A stretch of DNA of 64,000 nt from Nephrocerus scutellatus. Lineage: Eukaryota; Arthropoda; Insecta; Diptera; Pipunculidae. The notes under the pieces are model-generated. The model saw only the letters and a list, made by a program, of their open reading frames with translations, searched no databases and was not told the DNA's origin. The position numbers were made by a program, and so were the translations under genes. Shown here piece by piece: positions 12,201-21,989 of the stretch; position 1 is the first letter of the stretch, and each line of letters starts with the position of its first letter. The DNA lies in assembly GCA_947095585.1 (NCBI GenBank), contig OX352763.1:119142287-119206286 (forward strand), in the 5' to 3' direction.

Positions 12201-15200
12201 GTACTCTCCTCTGGCGATTCATCATCGGAGGATGCCAACTTTAGGTTGTAATCTATTTCATCTTGCTTTGTCCAGCTATCATCTTTTGCGATTGCATTCA
12301 TTCGCTCGAGGTCCTCCTCCCTTATGATTGGCCTCTGCAGTATAGCTACTTCTGGCTCAACAAGAAATGGTGAAATTGAATCCTTGTCACCACCACCACG
12401 ATTTCGACCGCCACCGCCACCACCATTAGGTGGTGGAGTATGTATTTGTGGCGCACGTTTAGGCCCTATGTTTGCTGTGTTTCGAAAGTTGCCTACAATA
12501 TTTGGAGAATTTGAACGATAATCCTTGTTGTCCATGTGCTGTTGTCGTTGTGATTTGTTATTGTTGTTGCCGTGAGCAAAGTTTCCATTCTGCTGCTGCT
12601 GCTGCTGATGATGATGGTGATGATGATGCTGATGGTAGCCTTGACCTCCGGCAACACCATGCGTTGGTGGCGTTATCGAACGTGTTCCCCCGCCGCCAGA
12701 CGGTTTTATCGAGTCATTTGATGACGTTGGCGGTGGTCCTCCGCGATGCATAAACGATGGCATGAGAGCCAGTAATGGTGGCGGAACAGCCACTGTTGAC
12801 GCACCGCCACCGCTGGCAGTTCCCGTTGGGTGGGCCAGGCCCTGTTGGCTCAAGGAAACATCGCCGCCTTTTCCGCCGGCTCCAACCTGTTGCTGCTGCA
12901 TCTGCTGTTGTGGATTTGTCCAGTTCGACGCATCGTTTTGTGGTCTCAGACTTTGTTGTTGTTGCACGTCTCCTTCTTGTCCACCAAGATTTTCGCCGTC
13001 GTCGTTGCCATCTCTGAAGTTGTGTTGTTGTTGTTGTTGCTGCAGTTGTTGATGTTGCTGTTGCTGTTGTTGATGCTGCTGCTGTTGAAAATGTTGATCC
13101 CGATTGTCTCGGTGGTCGCGGTCTCGATCGCGATAATCTCGATATTCCCGTTCTCGCTGATCTCGCTGATCTCGCTGATGTTGGTGGTGATTGTGGTGTT
13201 GGTGGTGGTGGTGGTGCTGCTGCTGCTGCTGTTGCTGCTGTAAGTGATGGTGTTGGTGATGATGGCCAGCATCTCTTGGGGATTTGTTTTGTCCGCTCGT
13301 TCCAGCTCCTCCAACAACGCTTATCCCACCGCCGCCGCCCGATCCATCTAGCGATGGAAATTCGTGTTGGAATTGTGGACTCTGGTATAGTGGCGGCACT
13401 GATTTTCCACCACTGCCACTGCCTTTGTTCAAGTCGTTTCCTGTTGTCACTGATGACCATGTTACCGGCGATGAGCTGTTGTTCAACGATGACGAATGAT
13501 GATGTGACGAATTTGATAATGCTGATGTATTATGTCTCTGCTGGGTTGATGAGTTATTTATCAGTTTACCGCTGCCGCTACCGCTACCGCTTCCGACAAC
13601 AATACCAGTGTTGTGGTTGTTGTTGTTGTTACTGTTGTTGCTGTTAGTCGACTTGCCAGCACTGCCAGTTATTGATATCGTTCCTGCTGGTGCTGCTGCT
13701 GCTGCTGCTACTGTTGATAAATTCGAATTATTCGATGTTATTCCTACTTGTGCTTTTACTGTATTCTGTCCACTGGCTGGTGTTCCAACTGAAATTTGGC
13801 AAATGCGTTGAAATAATATTATAACGGGCATAGGTAGATTTTTCAACCTATTTTGCTATATAAATGCTAAATGATTATCAAACAGGCAGTTAGCACAAAA
13901 AAAACCAAAAAGCATCAATAAAATTTCACAAATCGCAACCTTTTGGTGAATCATTTTCATAAAAATTTGGTAAAAAACCACGGTTAGTTCGCATAATAAA
14001 AGGCGTTATTTAAATTTACTGTGAAAATAAAAACAATAACTAGTTGCAGCTTCACGAATAGGACTTTTTTAAATTTTTGAAGTATATTATGAAATAATTC
14101 TTTTAACTGCAAAACTATGTTATACACTTGCGTGCAGAAAATTAATCAATCTGCACCTGCAGATTCAAAGTCTATTTCAACACCTATCCGGTGGCACCCT
14201 TTCTGAACTTATACCGTGCCAACAAAGTGATTTTATAAACTGTAGGGTTTCGATACCTCAAAAACGAGAAAATGGCGCGATTTAAAACCATCACACGTGC
14301 CACACGTGCAACGTGACACGCGTTATACGTGGAATGTAAAAAAGTGGTATTTTAGACTTAGATACTCACAAAATTTCAACTCTCTAGGAAGGTGGTTAAA
14401 AGAAGAAGTCGAAAAAAATGTTTACCCATCGCACGCGACACGTGTCATACTCAGAATATAAAAAATGCTATATTGGACTTACAAGACTTTCACAAAATCA
14501 ACAGCTCTCTAGGTCGTGTTGAAGTTGGTTAAGAAGAACCTCAAAGTTGTCGAAAATACAGACAAAAGGTCAAGTTAAATAAGAGTTTTTAATAATTCAG
14601 TAACAACAATACAATAGACCATCAGAATGACCATCATTCGCATATTACCGCTTAGCCAAAAAGATCTTCTATTAATTACGTCTTCATTCGAAACAAGAAA
14701 ATGAATACCACACCAGAGGTAGCAGATGCGAGGCAACACCAAATTTAACTGGCACGACATCTAAATCTGAGCCGATTCTCCGGTTGTCAAGTGTGGCAGA
14801 GATATCAAGAAACTGGCGGCTTCCGACGACGACAAGGATCTGGCCGACCATGTGCTACAAAACAGCGTGATACCGCTTTCTTCTGACGACTTCGTTGCGA
14901 AATCGTCTTTTGAATGCGTTTCAGCTGAAACAGCGGCTCTAAAAAGTTTGTGAAGTCGAAGTCAGTCGGTGAACATGAAATGTCTTAGATTTAACGTGAA
15001 CAGCGCCAACAGAGGGCATAATTCCACGATCGTCTTCGGACACTGATTAGTTATACGACAATCGTCCATATTAGACAGATGTGCCAGTAATAACTCATTG
15101 GTTAGAGCAGGACCTAACTAAAATCCTTGCCGATCTTTTGTTCACGACAACCGGTCGAGATATGGAACTCCACAGGGAGCACATCATCGCACCAGTTACA

Positions 15201-17815
15201 TCAGGAACAGCCCTGATGAAACAAAAAATGTGGTAACATCAGGTTCACCCCTGAGTATTCAATACTCTGAGGTGCAGGAGGCAGCAATGCACCATCTGAA
15301 AGCTTGGAGCTAGTTCCGAAATGAGCAGCAAACAGATTGGCTTTGTCTTAACAGTTGACAACTGGAATGTCATTATAAATGAGCGTTGGAATCGACGACG
15401 AGGCTGTGTTTTTCATTCGTTTCACGAAAGACCAAAAATTTGTATTACATTGTAGAATTTTTTGTTTCAATTTTTGGTCGTAGTCGAATTTTACTCGCCG
15501 AAGATGGGCATTGCAATCATTTGCTTGTTTGAAATTGTTTCGGTTTTCCTCAGTAGGGTTTGCTTTGTAAAACCGAAAGAATACCTCTCTAATCCTAGAG
15601 ACCTCTTTACAGCTCGAGTCATACCATCCATCTTCGATTGGTTTAACAGACTTATTACTGGAAGGGATAAAGTCTCTCATACCAATATAGATGATGTTTG
15701 TGATTGCATCAGCGGCAGCATTCACGTTGCTATCGCGAAATAATAGCGACTAATTAATGTGTGCGCCGTGGCTCAGAGGATAGGAGTATGGACTGCTGAG
15801 CAGGGGTTCATGGTTCGAATCCCAGTAACACCAAAGTATTTTTCACGGTGTCCCACCTCTCGCGATAGTTTGACAAACGTCCGAGAGTAATAACTTGTCA
15901 CTGAAAGCTTCTCAATTCGCCGTTCGGATCCGGCACTAAATTGTAGGTCCCTCCATTTGTGTGCAAAAATATGCATACTCAACACAAATGGTTGCGAGAA
16001 GTCAGGCCTTGGACCGCATGGTCTGTCGCGCCGATATTATTATATTATTAATTATTCCTCATAAAGAAGTTGTTAAGGTCGTCCCAATTGGCTATTTCGT
16101 ATTGCCATATTGTTTTTTTTTTGGAGTTTTTTCCCCTAACTGCGTGGTTTATTAACTAGAAATTAGCTGATACTACGCAATGATCTGATGAGCCAGTAAG
16201 GAACAAGTCAAGGGTGTTTGCGGAATGATTTGCCATGCCAGGTATTCGTGTAGGCTCATTTACAAGCTGAGTAAGATTATTAAACTCTGCGAATAACTCA
16301 ACACACCATCCTACGAGAGTTGTCCGGCCAGAATGTCGAAGCCACCCAGAATTGTGTACATTCAATTCGCCCGCAATAGCGATTTCATTTTTACGATGTT
16401 TTGTACCAATTCTTAAGATTGAATCAGACAGAGAAATAAACTCGCTCTGAGTTGAAACACTGTCTAAGTGGGGACTCCTGTAAAGGAAACAGTAGATGAT
16501 GTTGTGCTCTTGTACCTTTAATTTGAGAAAAATTAAATTAAATTCCCGATAGAAACTTTGGCTGAATTAAGGCAAAATTTAGAACGCAACATCACTCCAG
16601 AATTAGATTAAGAGTCCGCGCCGAGGGAAAAACAATGGCACCAAGTTATATCCAGGCAGACTAAATCCCGATGTATCAGCATTATCGAACAGCTGTGTTT
16701 CACTTAGTGCCAGAATTGCTGGCCTGTGGACATGTATTTAATTAAACACAGGCAAAGAATTCGTTCTCAGCCCACGTATGTTGCTGATATCCACTCTGAA
16801 ATCACACATAAGATACACAGGCAATGCAGATAGACCCCCCACGGGGAACAGTCGGTGGAAAGTTAGAAGACGACTTCAAGAAGGTGAATTGACTACAAAC
16901 AGACCAGCAAACGGGCCGAAATTGACCCCAGCACACCGACGATCCTGCCTTCAATTCGCTCGAGAGCATTTGGATTGGACAGAATAACAATGGTGTGCCT
17001 TTTATTGAGTGGCCAGCTCGAACCCTGGACATCAATACCATCGAACATTTATGGGACGAGCTGAAAACAAGAGTTCGAGCCAGAGATATTGATCCAACGA
17101 GTCTGCAGGAGCTGCAACAAGCGATCGCAGAGGAATGAGAATCGATATCGCGAGATTTGGTAAAAGCTTTTTGCTGATTTCCTTGTTTTAATTCGATTTT
17201 TACCACCAATTTTCATGCTGACAAATTCACAAAAAACGTGTACTTTGTATTTTAACCACAAAAATTACTTTTTTGGCACGGTATAAGTACAAAATAGGTG
17301 CCATTGGATATGTGTTGAAATAGACTTTGAATCTGCATTCTAGAAAATTAAAAAAACATAGATTTTTTTGAACTTTTGTTGAAAATTGATCAATGTTTGC
17401 ACCCAAGTGTAGTTATTAGATATTATAAAAAAAGAGATTTACTCGCGCGGAAGAATAGTTCTTTAATTGACAAAAATTTGTACGTACCGTCTTGTCCTGG
17501 TGTATTGTTATTGCTATTCGGCGAATTAATTTCAGCTTTCAAGGATGGAAGATTAGCTGGGGGTCGCCTAGCGGACGGTACTTTGCCCAAACTTTGCATT
17601 CCATGTTTACGGGGCACTTGATTCTTTTGTGCAGATGGTTCAGTTGATTCTCCCTGTGAGATAAGAAAAAGGAAATACACTTTAGAAATAGAAAAAGGTA
17701 AAATAATCTTCTCCTAAACACTTACACGACTATTTTTGTACATTCGATTTATATCGAGTGCTGAGAACTTGGGCTTGGCATTTCGCTCTCCCCTACTTCC
17801 CCCCAGTGTACTCAT
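1..17815 (-). CDS. nocte: nocte, PRRC2/BAT2-type Gln/Gly-rich protein (3' end beyond window)
   Basis: Six minus-strand coding exons can be joined: 17726-17815, 17488-17653, 9728-13788, 293-3760, 112-216 and 1-36 (continuing off the left edge). All borders are GT-AG and the phases (0, 1, 0, 0, 0) fit throughout, giving at least 2642 codons. The start is the ATG at 17815, which opens the PRRC2-family N-terminus (KPKFSALDINRMYK, then PRKHGMQSLGKVPSARRPP). Family knowledge: Drosophila nocte is needed for temperature entrainment of the circadian clock, acting in chordotonal organs. Vertebrate PRRC2 proteins are cytoplasmic, RNA- and translation-associated scaffolds. Most of the protein is low-complexity (poly-Q, G/S-rich, RG-rich), as expected for this family. 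Introns 2 and 3 are 3.7 and 6.0 kb and filled with transposon remnants; the others are 72-76 bp. Identification is firm; the exact C-terminus is outside the window. Confidence 0.93.
293..3760 (-). CDS. nocte: nocte coding exon 4 (RGRGG motif and poly-Q region)
   Basis: This 3468-bp exon (about residues 1440-2595) begins after a CTATTATTAG acceptor. It encodes an Arg/Gly-rich stretch containing FAPRGEPSRRGRGG (about residues 1471-1484), which matches the conserved RGVPSRRGRGGG-type motif of PRRC2 proteins. A KKVWESV block near residue 2069 also fits the family. Between them is Ser/Gly/Gln low complexity; long CAG/CAA tracts encode poly-Q at 1220-1280, 1550-1610, 1680-1800 and 1930-2020. The preferred 3' border is the donor GTTAGT at 292, which keeps phase with exon 5. 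If the intron is retained, the frame instead reads 13 more codons to a TAA at 251-253. Confidence 0.9.
3761..4069. other. nocte intron 3, unique part
   Basis: AT-rich intronic sequence between the exon-4 acceptor and the first LINE fragment. I see no gene, repeat or structured RNA in it. Confidence 0.5.
4070..5270 (-). mobile_element. R1/LOA-type LINE fragment (RT thumb, RNase H, zinc knuckle)
   Basis: Read on the minus strand, this carries in order: an RT C-terminal part (LLHVLEWCSREGLSINPCKT, 4738-4923), the RNase H opening LLWYTDGSK (about 4566-4600), a WESKLRRAHWDNIPGLTQ block, and a terminal zinc knuckle CRFCSEDDESSVHILCDC near 4090-4150. This order is that of ORF2 in R1/LOA-clade non-LTR retrotransposons. 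Several stops and frameshifts make it a dead fragment in nocte intron 3, in the same orientation as the host gene. Confidence 0.75.
5440..6510 (+). mobile_element. Jockey-like LINE fragment, RT C-terminal half
   Basis: Plus-strand reverse transcriptase remnants. They include the motif-B block KMGVPQGGVLSP (about 5560-5600), a degraded motif C in which the usual YADD reads YADY (about 5640), LRALAGTAWGK (about 5930), then ALRILTGCPP and the C-terminal KSLSRETRTTLARL. Deletions of coding sequence and frameshifts are frequent. It is a dead copy lying in opposite orientation to nocte. Confidence 0.75.
6520..7800 (+). mobile_element. R1/LOA-like LINE fragment (5' part and RT start)
   Basis: Plus-strand remnants. 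A basic, charged stretch (RRNAVRKLKAIGAI then KHEKRTSDD...VEKIDSVSKRQRA, 6840-7100) looks like LINE ORF1 or linker sequence. It is followed by degraded RT blocks DQHAYCRGKSLETALH (about 7560) and MVVFLDIEGTFNNVKT (about 7665), which correspond to the R1/LOA motifs around palm motif A. Many stops are present. The first 300 bases are the least certain part. Confidence 0.55.
7826..9600 (+). mobile_element. Jockey-like LINE copy with PHD-like finger, endonuclease and RT remnants
   Basis: Plus strand. It opens with a Cys/His finger (CSVCNTRI...CNNCGNWCHFQRC, about 7878-7965), followed by the endonuclease start MHLNYNGIRGKVIEI (about 8370). After a short SINE tail it continues with the endonuclease end (ETDRRGTHITEQIDESKFGT, then VKADWPSFTRFVD about 9065). 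The frame then jumps to the RT catalytic block YTDDCTILASG (about 9215) and PEKSSSTLFTSW. Most of the RT palm is missing, so it is internally deleted. The normal catalytic YADD is YTDD here. Confidence 0.75.
8738..8790 (+). mobile_element. Truncated 3' tail of the tRNA-derived SINE
   Basis: The stretch from AGGCCTCGGACCGC through GGTGCGCCGAAA, followed by an ATT-rich run, matches the 3' tail of the SINE copies at 15764-16062 and 58495-58784. It interrupts the endonuclease region of the surrounding LINE. Only the tail is present, as expected for a 5'-truncated insertion. Confidence 0.6.
9728..13788 (-). CDS. nocte: nocte coding exon 3 (central region)
   Basis: This is a 4061-bp open exon from an AATTTCAG acceptor to an AAAG|GTACTT donor, about residues 86-1439. 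PRRC2 landmarks appear in order. A YQSPQFQHEFPSLDG block lies about 100-150 residues into the exon. Near residues 555-610 is the segment RPIIREEDLERMNAIAKDD followed by DEIDYNLKL and an acidic SSDDE. A charged coiled coil (RKEEEEKREYERKQAAAKKL) lies near 729-771. An Arg-Gly-Asp-rich tandem tract is encoded at 11395-11580. Poly-Q and poly-H tracts (12590-12640, 13020-13250) separate these blocks. The long open frames on the opposite strand are shadows of the repetitive codons. The C-terminal part is rich in RGG/GGG, typical of RNA-binding disorder. Confidence 0.93.
13789..14124. other. nocte intron 2, unique part
   Basis: AT-rich intronic DNA between the exon-3 acceptor and the Tc1 border. No feature recognised. 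Confidence 0.5.
14972..16848 (-). mobile_element. LINE insertion (endonuclease to RT N-terminus) inside the Tc1 element
   Basis: Minus-strand LINE ORF2 remnants run from right to left: endonuclease start (DISNIRGLRTNSLPVFN and RPAILALSETQLF, about 16640-16800), LNVHNSGWLRHSG (about 16320-16365), TRIPGMANHSANTLDLFLTG (about 16180), WDDLNNFF (about 16090), then the linker DGWYDSSCKEVSRIREVFFR (about 15600-15660) and WSFVKRMKNTASSS (about 15380-15430). The insertion is bounded by the direct repeat CAGTCGGTG at 14963-14971 and 16849-16857. The RT catalytic core is absent. It is jockey/CR1-like in character. Confidence 0.75.
15764..16062 (+). mobile_element. tRNA-derived SINE, full-length copy
   Basis: A tRNA-like head carries an A box TGGCTCAGAGG at 15769-15779 and a B box GGTTCGAATCC at 15812-15822, 33 nt apart, the layout of an internal Pol III promoter. 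A body of about 200 bp and an ATT/TAT-rich tail near 16035-16060 follow. The same head, body and tail occur in reverse at 58495-58784. It sits within the minus-strand LINE and breaks its frame between the WDDLNNFF block and the linker. It cannot fold as a functional tRNA because the rest of the cloverleaf is not conserved. Confidence 0.8.
17488..17815 (-). CDS. nocte: nocte coding exons 1 and 2 (BAT2 N-terminal domain)
   Basis: Exon 1 (17726-17815, 30 codons) runs from the ATG to a GTAAG donor. Exon 2 (17488-17653) starts after a CTCACAG acceptor and ends at a G|GTACGT donor, leaving phase 1. Together with the first bases of exon 3 they encode the most conserved part of the PRRC2/BAT2 N-terminal domain: the KPKFSALDIN block, then PRKHGMQSLGKVPSARRPPAN and LPSLKAE. 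The intron between them is 72 bp. No other in-frame ATG upstream would extend the conserved block, so the start at 17815 is preferred. Confidence 0.92.
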
Positions 17816-18220
17816 GCTGCCAGTGAATCCTCATCAGCGTAACCTCCCCTTGTACTGCTGCACCACACACAGACACGCACAAATTGTTGGGTTGAGTTGT
17901 TATGGAAGTGCAACTTAGATGAAACTGTGAGTAAATTGGCAGTTTTCAATTAACTAACACCTTCCGTAGGTTTATTATTTAATCCGCTGCTGTGGCTTTT
18001 GAATATTGGTTCACCTTTCTGTTTTAATTGTAATTGTAAGTGTATCTTTCTTCTGTTTTATATATTACTTTAGAAGAGTCAGTTGTTCCGAACAAGGTTG
18101 CGCCAAACAACAGTATTTGTTGTATGACAAGATATATTGAGCTCTTATGTACGCACTATACTTTCGCTGGTTAATTTGGTGTTTTGGAATAAAAAAACGA
18201 AATAATTCAAAGGAACCTTT
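17816..18220 (-). promoter_or_regulatory. nocte 5' flank / probable 5' UTR and promoter
   Basis: This separates the nocte start codon from the stop of a possible upstream minus-strand gene (18221). Position alone suggests nocte leader and promoter sequence. I could not pick out a TATA box, an initiator or a 5' UTR splice site with confidence. Confidence 0.35.
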
Positions 18221-18345
18221 TTATTTCTTGTAATTTGACGTGTGAGACGAGTGCTTTTGACTCTTGGTGTCCTCCTTCTTGTAGCTCTGGTTTATGAGTT
18301 TATCTATAATTCTTTTTAAATCTAATTCCTCAGTCTTCTTTAATC
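18221..18345 (-). CDS. Possible terminal coding exon of an unidentified gene
   Basis: On the minus strand a strong acceptor (TTTCCTTTCAG, ending at 18346) is followed by 41 open codons. They read LKKTEELDLKRIIDKLINQS and then a Lys/Ser/His-rich hydrophilic tail, to a TAA at 18221-18223. The stop overlaps an AATAAA-like string, which could serve as the poly(A) signal. The exon needs one base from an upstream exon (phase 1). Upstream, 5.3 kb of transposon debris begins at about 18425 and no partner exon was recognised in 23.7-31 kb. The product is unknown. It could be the end of a real gene whose introns were expanded by transposons, or a chance open frame. Confidence 0.4.
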
Positions 18346-18424
18346 CTGAAAGGAAATTATAAAAAAATGTCATTATTTTTTCAATTTATGGCAAATTGTA
18401 CGTAAAAAGTAGGAACTCAATGTA

Positions 18425-19510
18425 ATGAGGAAGGAAGGACTACTGTGACCGATGATTTAGTTAGCCGATGTACAGGTCGTCGCTACATCTTCGAGGAGGC
18501 TTTCGACAGCTTGGATCGAGTTGCTATCTGGTTGGCCTTGCGCAGAAGAGGTATCTCAGAAAAACTTATAGTTGTTATTATGGCTACATATGAGGGAAGT
18601 AAATGTCACGTCCTACACAATGATAAAGATGGTCGGAGGATTTTAAAGTCCAAAATGGAGTACGACAGGGGTCCATACTATCACCGCTGTTATTTTTGGT
18701 GGTCATTAGCGATGTACTCCGTGCAACATTGACGAAAGATAACATTGGGATTCGTTGGACTATGACAACTGACTTCTAATACCTCGACTACACTGATGAT
18801 GTTTGTCTGCTTTCTCATCGGATAATGGACCTTCATCTGATGGCCCAAAAACTGGAAGCTGAGGAGAACAAAGTGGGACTTAAAATAAACACAGTCAAAA
18901 CAAAAGCCCTGAGCACTTTTAACACCCGCACTCAACTCAAAATTGTTAGACAGGCAGTCGAGAGAGTTGATAGCTTTTTATGAAGTGTGGTCTTGGCTAA
19001 ACGCGATGGCACGGAACTAGATATGTGCAGGGAAATCGAAAAGGCAAAGCTGCGTTCGGAATGCTATCAAATGTCTGGAAAAGCAATGTTCTCAGCTTAA
19101 GAACCAAGATGCGACTGTTGCGCTCCAAGGTAGAATCAGTACTGTTATATGGGGTGCAGTAGTTGGAAAGTATCACTATCACAAGAAAAAGCTGGCTACT
19201 TTCGTAAATAAATGTCTAAGAAGATCTTTTGGCCAAATCGTGTCTTCAACAACGAACGACTATGGATTGGACACACACTACAGCGCGACAACTCCATTGC
19301 GAAATATGTCATGCCCGTTCACCTAGGCAGGCAGAACAGCGTGACGCCCTAGGCAAATGTGACGCAGGAAATTCAAGGAAGAAGCAAACTCTTTGGAAAT
19401 AATAAGGAGGCAGCTCAAACGCGTTGCAGATCTCCGAACACGATGGCACGAAAGCGTTGTTGACATCCTATGTTTTCGAGGGATTAAAGGATTAAAGTAA
19501 GTTTTACTTA
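18425..19510 (+). mobile_element. RTE/CR1-like LINE fragment (RT palm to C-terminus)
   Basis: Plus strand: RT palm motif A block EEAFDSLDRVAIWLALRRRG (about 18500), motif C block YLDYTDDVCLLSHR (about 18780), KVGLKINTVKTKALSTF (about 18870) and C-terminal debris. The same family is seen on the minus strand at 31735-32340. Stops and frameshifts are frequent. The fragment ends in a short TACT-rich run near 19500. Confidence 0.7.
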
Positions 19511-19599
19511 CTTAAAAGTATGTATGTATTTTAACTGCAAGTGTTGGTATAACCTGTCCTAGCGATGCTCTCTACACAATTCTACACTTATTACCTCCC

Positions 19600-20500
19600 G
19601 ACCTATTTTTTAATTACGATGTGCAGCGAAGTCTGTGTCAGACAAGCTGAGTGTTTTGTTGCCAAACCATATGGACAGTGCAATATACTTCAGTCGTTAC
19701 CAAAGGATACGATACCCCTTCATCAACTGACTACTGCACTTCTAAATTGTAATTCAGCCCCAGCTTTGCCGTACAGTTTAAGACTAGAGCAAGTTGGAAG
19801 AAGGAGGGCGTACTGGGGCTCTTTACCGTTACTCTATTCACCGACGGATCCAAGATGAGAAATAGAGTCAGCGCTAGAGTCTTCTCAGAAAAACTGAATC
19901 TTTTAAGGTCCTAAAAACTGCCCGACTATGCTATCCTGGCGATTAGGGAGGCTGAATTGTCTGAATTGGCTGCGGTAAGCCAAAGCATAGACCTAACCCT
20001 AGTGTGGGTACCGGGGCACCGGGGACATCGACGGTAATGAGAAGGCGGACGGCGAAAAAGGGCGTAACATTGGACATCGAAAACGTGAAAGGAGTCTGCT
20101 GTCCATCGAGCTCCGTCAGAGAAAGTGTTCTCACCTTCCATAGCACTAAGGCTCTTTTAAGGTGGAATGACTTACCCAACTGCACTACTATGAGGGCGAT
20201 GTGACCTTCCTAAAATTAAAATAAATCTACCAGGCTGATCTCCATATCACAAACAGATATTTCCAGAGTCGTTGATGTGATCACTTGCAGCCAAACTGGT
20301 AGTACCGCATAATATATTATGCAGAAGTTGCAGGGATGTTAATTTGGAAGAAACTCTTATTCATTATCTCTGCAACTGTCCAGCCCTGACACGGTCCACA
20401 AATTGGGAAAACCTTTCATTTCCGACCTGAGAGAGCCGGATCACAGAACTGATCTCGTACCTGAACGCTACAGGTTGGTTATAATAATGTCCAGATACCT
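19600..20500 (+). mobile_element. R1/LOA-type LINE fragment with ribonuclease H remnants
   Basis: Plus-strand pieces: an RNase H start of the FTDGSK type near 19840, EAELSELAAVSQSIDLTLVWVPGH (about 19950-20020, split by frameshift) and a degraded terminal Cys-rich part near 20310-20390. The WVPGH block is the usual last active-site neighbourhood of LINE RNase H. A dead copy with stops throughout. Confidence 0.6.
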
Positions 20501-21985
20501 ATAACGGCATAGGGTTTCCCGAGGTCTGTGGTTACAAAACGGCGCACTCCAGCGCTATTTGAGGCCCTCGATACCTCCCTGCCGAGGCCCATAGGTGTTC
20601 AAATAGCATATTCGCTGAGCAGTATATTCCTTCGGACCAAACAAATCTCTAGGTGGAGACCTGGTATACCCCATCATTTTCAACGTGGCATTACCTTAAT
20701 AGAATCTCTACTCATAAGACTCTACAAAGCCAGTTAGAGCCTAGAATATGTACCAATTAGCCTCACATCATTTATACTTAAAGCCATGGAGAAAACATAA
20801 GGTGAACACAAAAAATCTAACATACTCCAACGAAACCCTCTAAACGCCAGACATCGTATCAGACTGGGCAATCTACGGAAACTGAACTACATGAGTTGAC
20901 AGCTGAAATCGAAGTCACACTTCGAAGTAAAGAAATACTACTATGCGCCTTCATCGACATTTAATGTGCTTTTGACGACACTAACTTTGAAGCAATTGAA
21001 ACAAAAGCTAGAATTAGGGGAACCATAGGATGGGTCATGAGAGCATGCCAAAAGATAAGAAAATTGGAGTCTCGTACGGTGACAAACTCATCATAGTAAC
21101 TGCAACTAGAGGCTGCCCACAAGGTGGGGTCTTTGTGGCTACTAGTAATGTACCAGTTACTCAACAGGCTTAAGAATAACCAAAACACAAACATCAGCTA
21201 TGCTGCTGATGACATAGTCCTAATGGTAAGTGGTCAATTTGAGAGTACGATAGCAGAACGCATGAAATTCGCTCTCAAACTAGTAAAGGAATGTTGTAGA
21301 GAGGTCCACCGACATAACCCAGACAAAAAAGTCTGCACTTACTGTAACTAACCAAATTAAAGCTAATAGACCAGTGCATACAACCATCAGTATCAAAACC
21401 AACATAGATAGTGGAATTGTCCTTCAATCAGACTCAATGATAAAAACAACTAATTTCCAAAGGAACTTCTCAATAAGAATACCAAAATGAGATCAAGTTG
21501 GGAATATCATAAACAACCTTCCGCATCATGCATCTATCTGGTATAATAGGAAAATCCCCAACCGTTTTCCAGGCAGAAACAACAGCAATAGAAGCCTGCA
21601 CCAATGCATGGCATTAAAAGAAAATATAGAAGAACAGAGGTCTACATGATCTCCGACAGCCAGGCCGCATTGGTAGCATTAAAAGGCCCAGTTTTCAACT
21701 ACAAAACAACTTTGAGCTACCACTGCAACTTAAACGAATTCGCCAAACCAACAAAATCACCCTAATGTTGTCTCTCGGCCATTAATGCATCGAAGGGAAC
21801 GAGGCAGTGGACCTCTGTGCAAGAGGAGGCGCAGAAGGAATTTTTCTGGGATAATACAAACCATAAAGCTTCTAAAATATAACATAAAAGACATAGACAA
21901 GGCAACCGCCATGCACATCATGAAAAGCTCTTCTCTGGTACATGGCCCATTTAATGGCCACTTAATAAAAATCCCTGATATTTAC
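20501..21985 (+). mobile_element. R1/LOA-type LINE debris (RT and RNase H pieces)
   Basis: Plus-strand pieces in LINE order: a shuffled RT block near 20560-20700; RT N-terminal YVPISLTSFILKAMEKT (about 20748); a palm region near 20940-21140; SYAADDIVLMVSGQFE (about 21200, the catalytic box reading AADD); and an RNase H piece ISDSQAALVALKGP near 21650-21690. No open frame of useful length survives. Confidence 0.55.
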
Positions 21986-21989
21986 CGCA

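Larger units (their letters stand above)
14125..17409 (+). mobile_element. Tc1-like DNA transposon with long inverted repeats, interrupted by a LINE
   Basis: Borders: CACTTGCGTGCA at 14125 and the inverted form ending CAAGTG at 17409, each next to a TA (14123-14124 and 17410-17411), the Tc1/mariner target duplication. The inverted repeats are over 100 bp, sharing a CAGATTCAAAGTCTATTTC block and a TTATACCGTGCC block; the right arm has about 30 extra bases. Transposase remnants on the plus strand: the N-terminal DNA-binding part near 14805-14990 (YQETGGFRRRQGSGRPC, LLNAFQLKQRL) and the C-terminal part at 16849-17160 (VRRRLQEGELTTNRPA, LTPAHRRSCLQFAREHLDW, then IEHLWDELKTRVRARD). Part of the catalytic domain before IEHLWDEL is deleted. 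It lies in nocte intron 2, antisense to nocte, and is dead. Confidence 0.85.

Noticed and set aside
9700..13811. Plus-strand open frames opposite nocte exon 3
   Set aside because: Same reason: complementary reading of repetitive codons.
15764..15836. Functional tRNA gene
   Set aside because: A and B boxes are present, but the acceptor and anticodon stems do not pair well. The same head is attached to a SINE body in two places.
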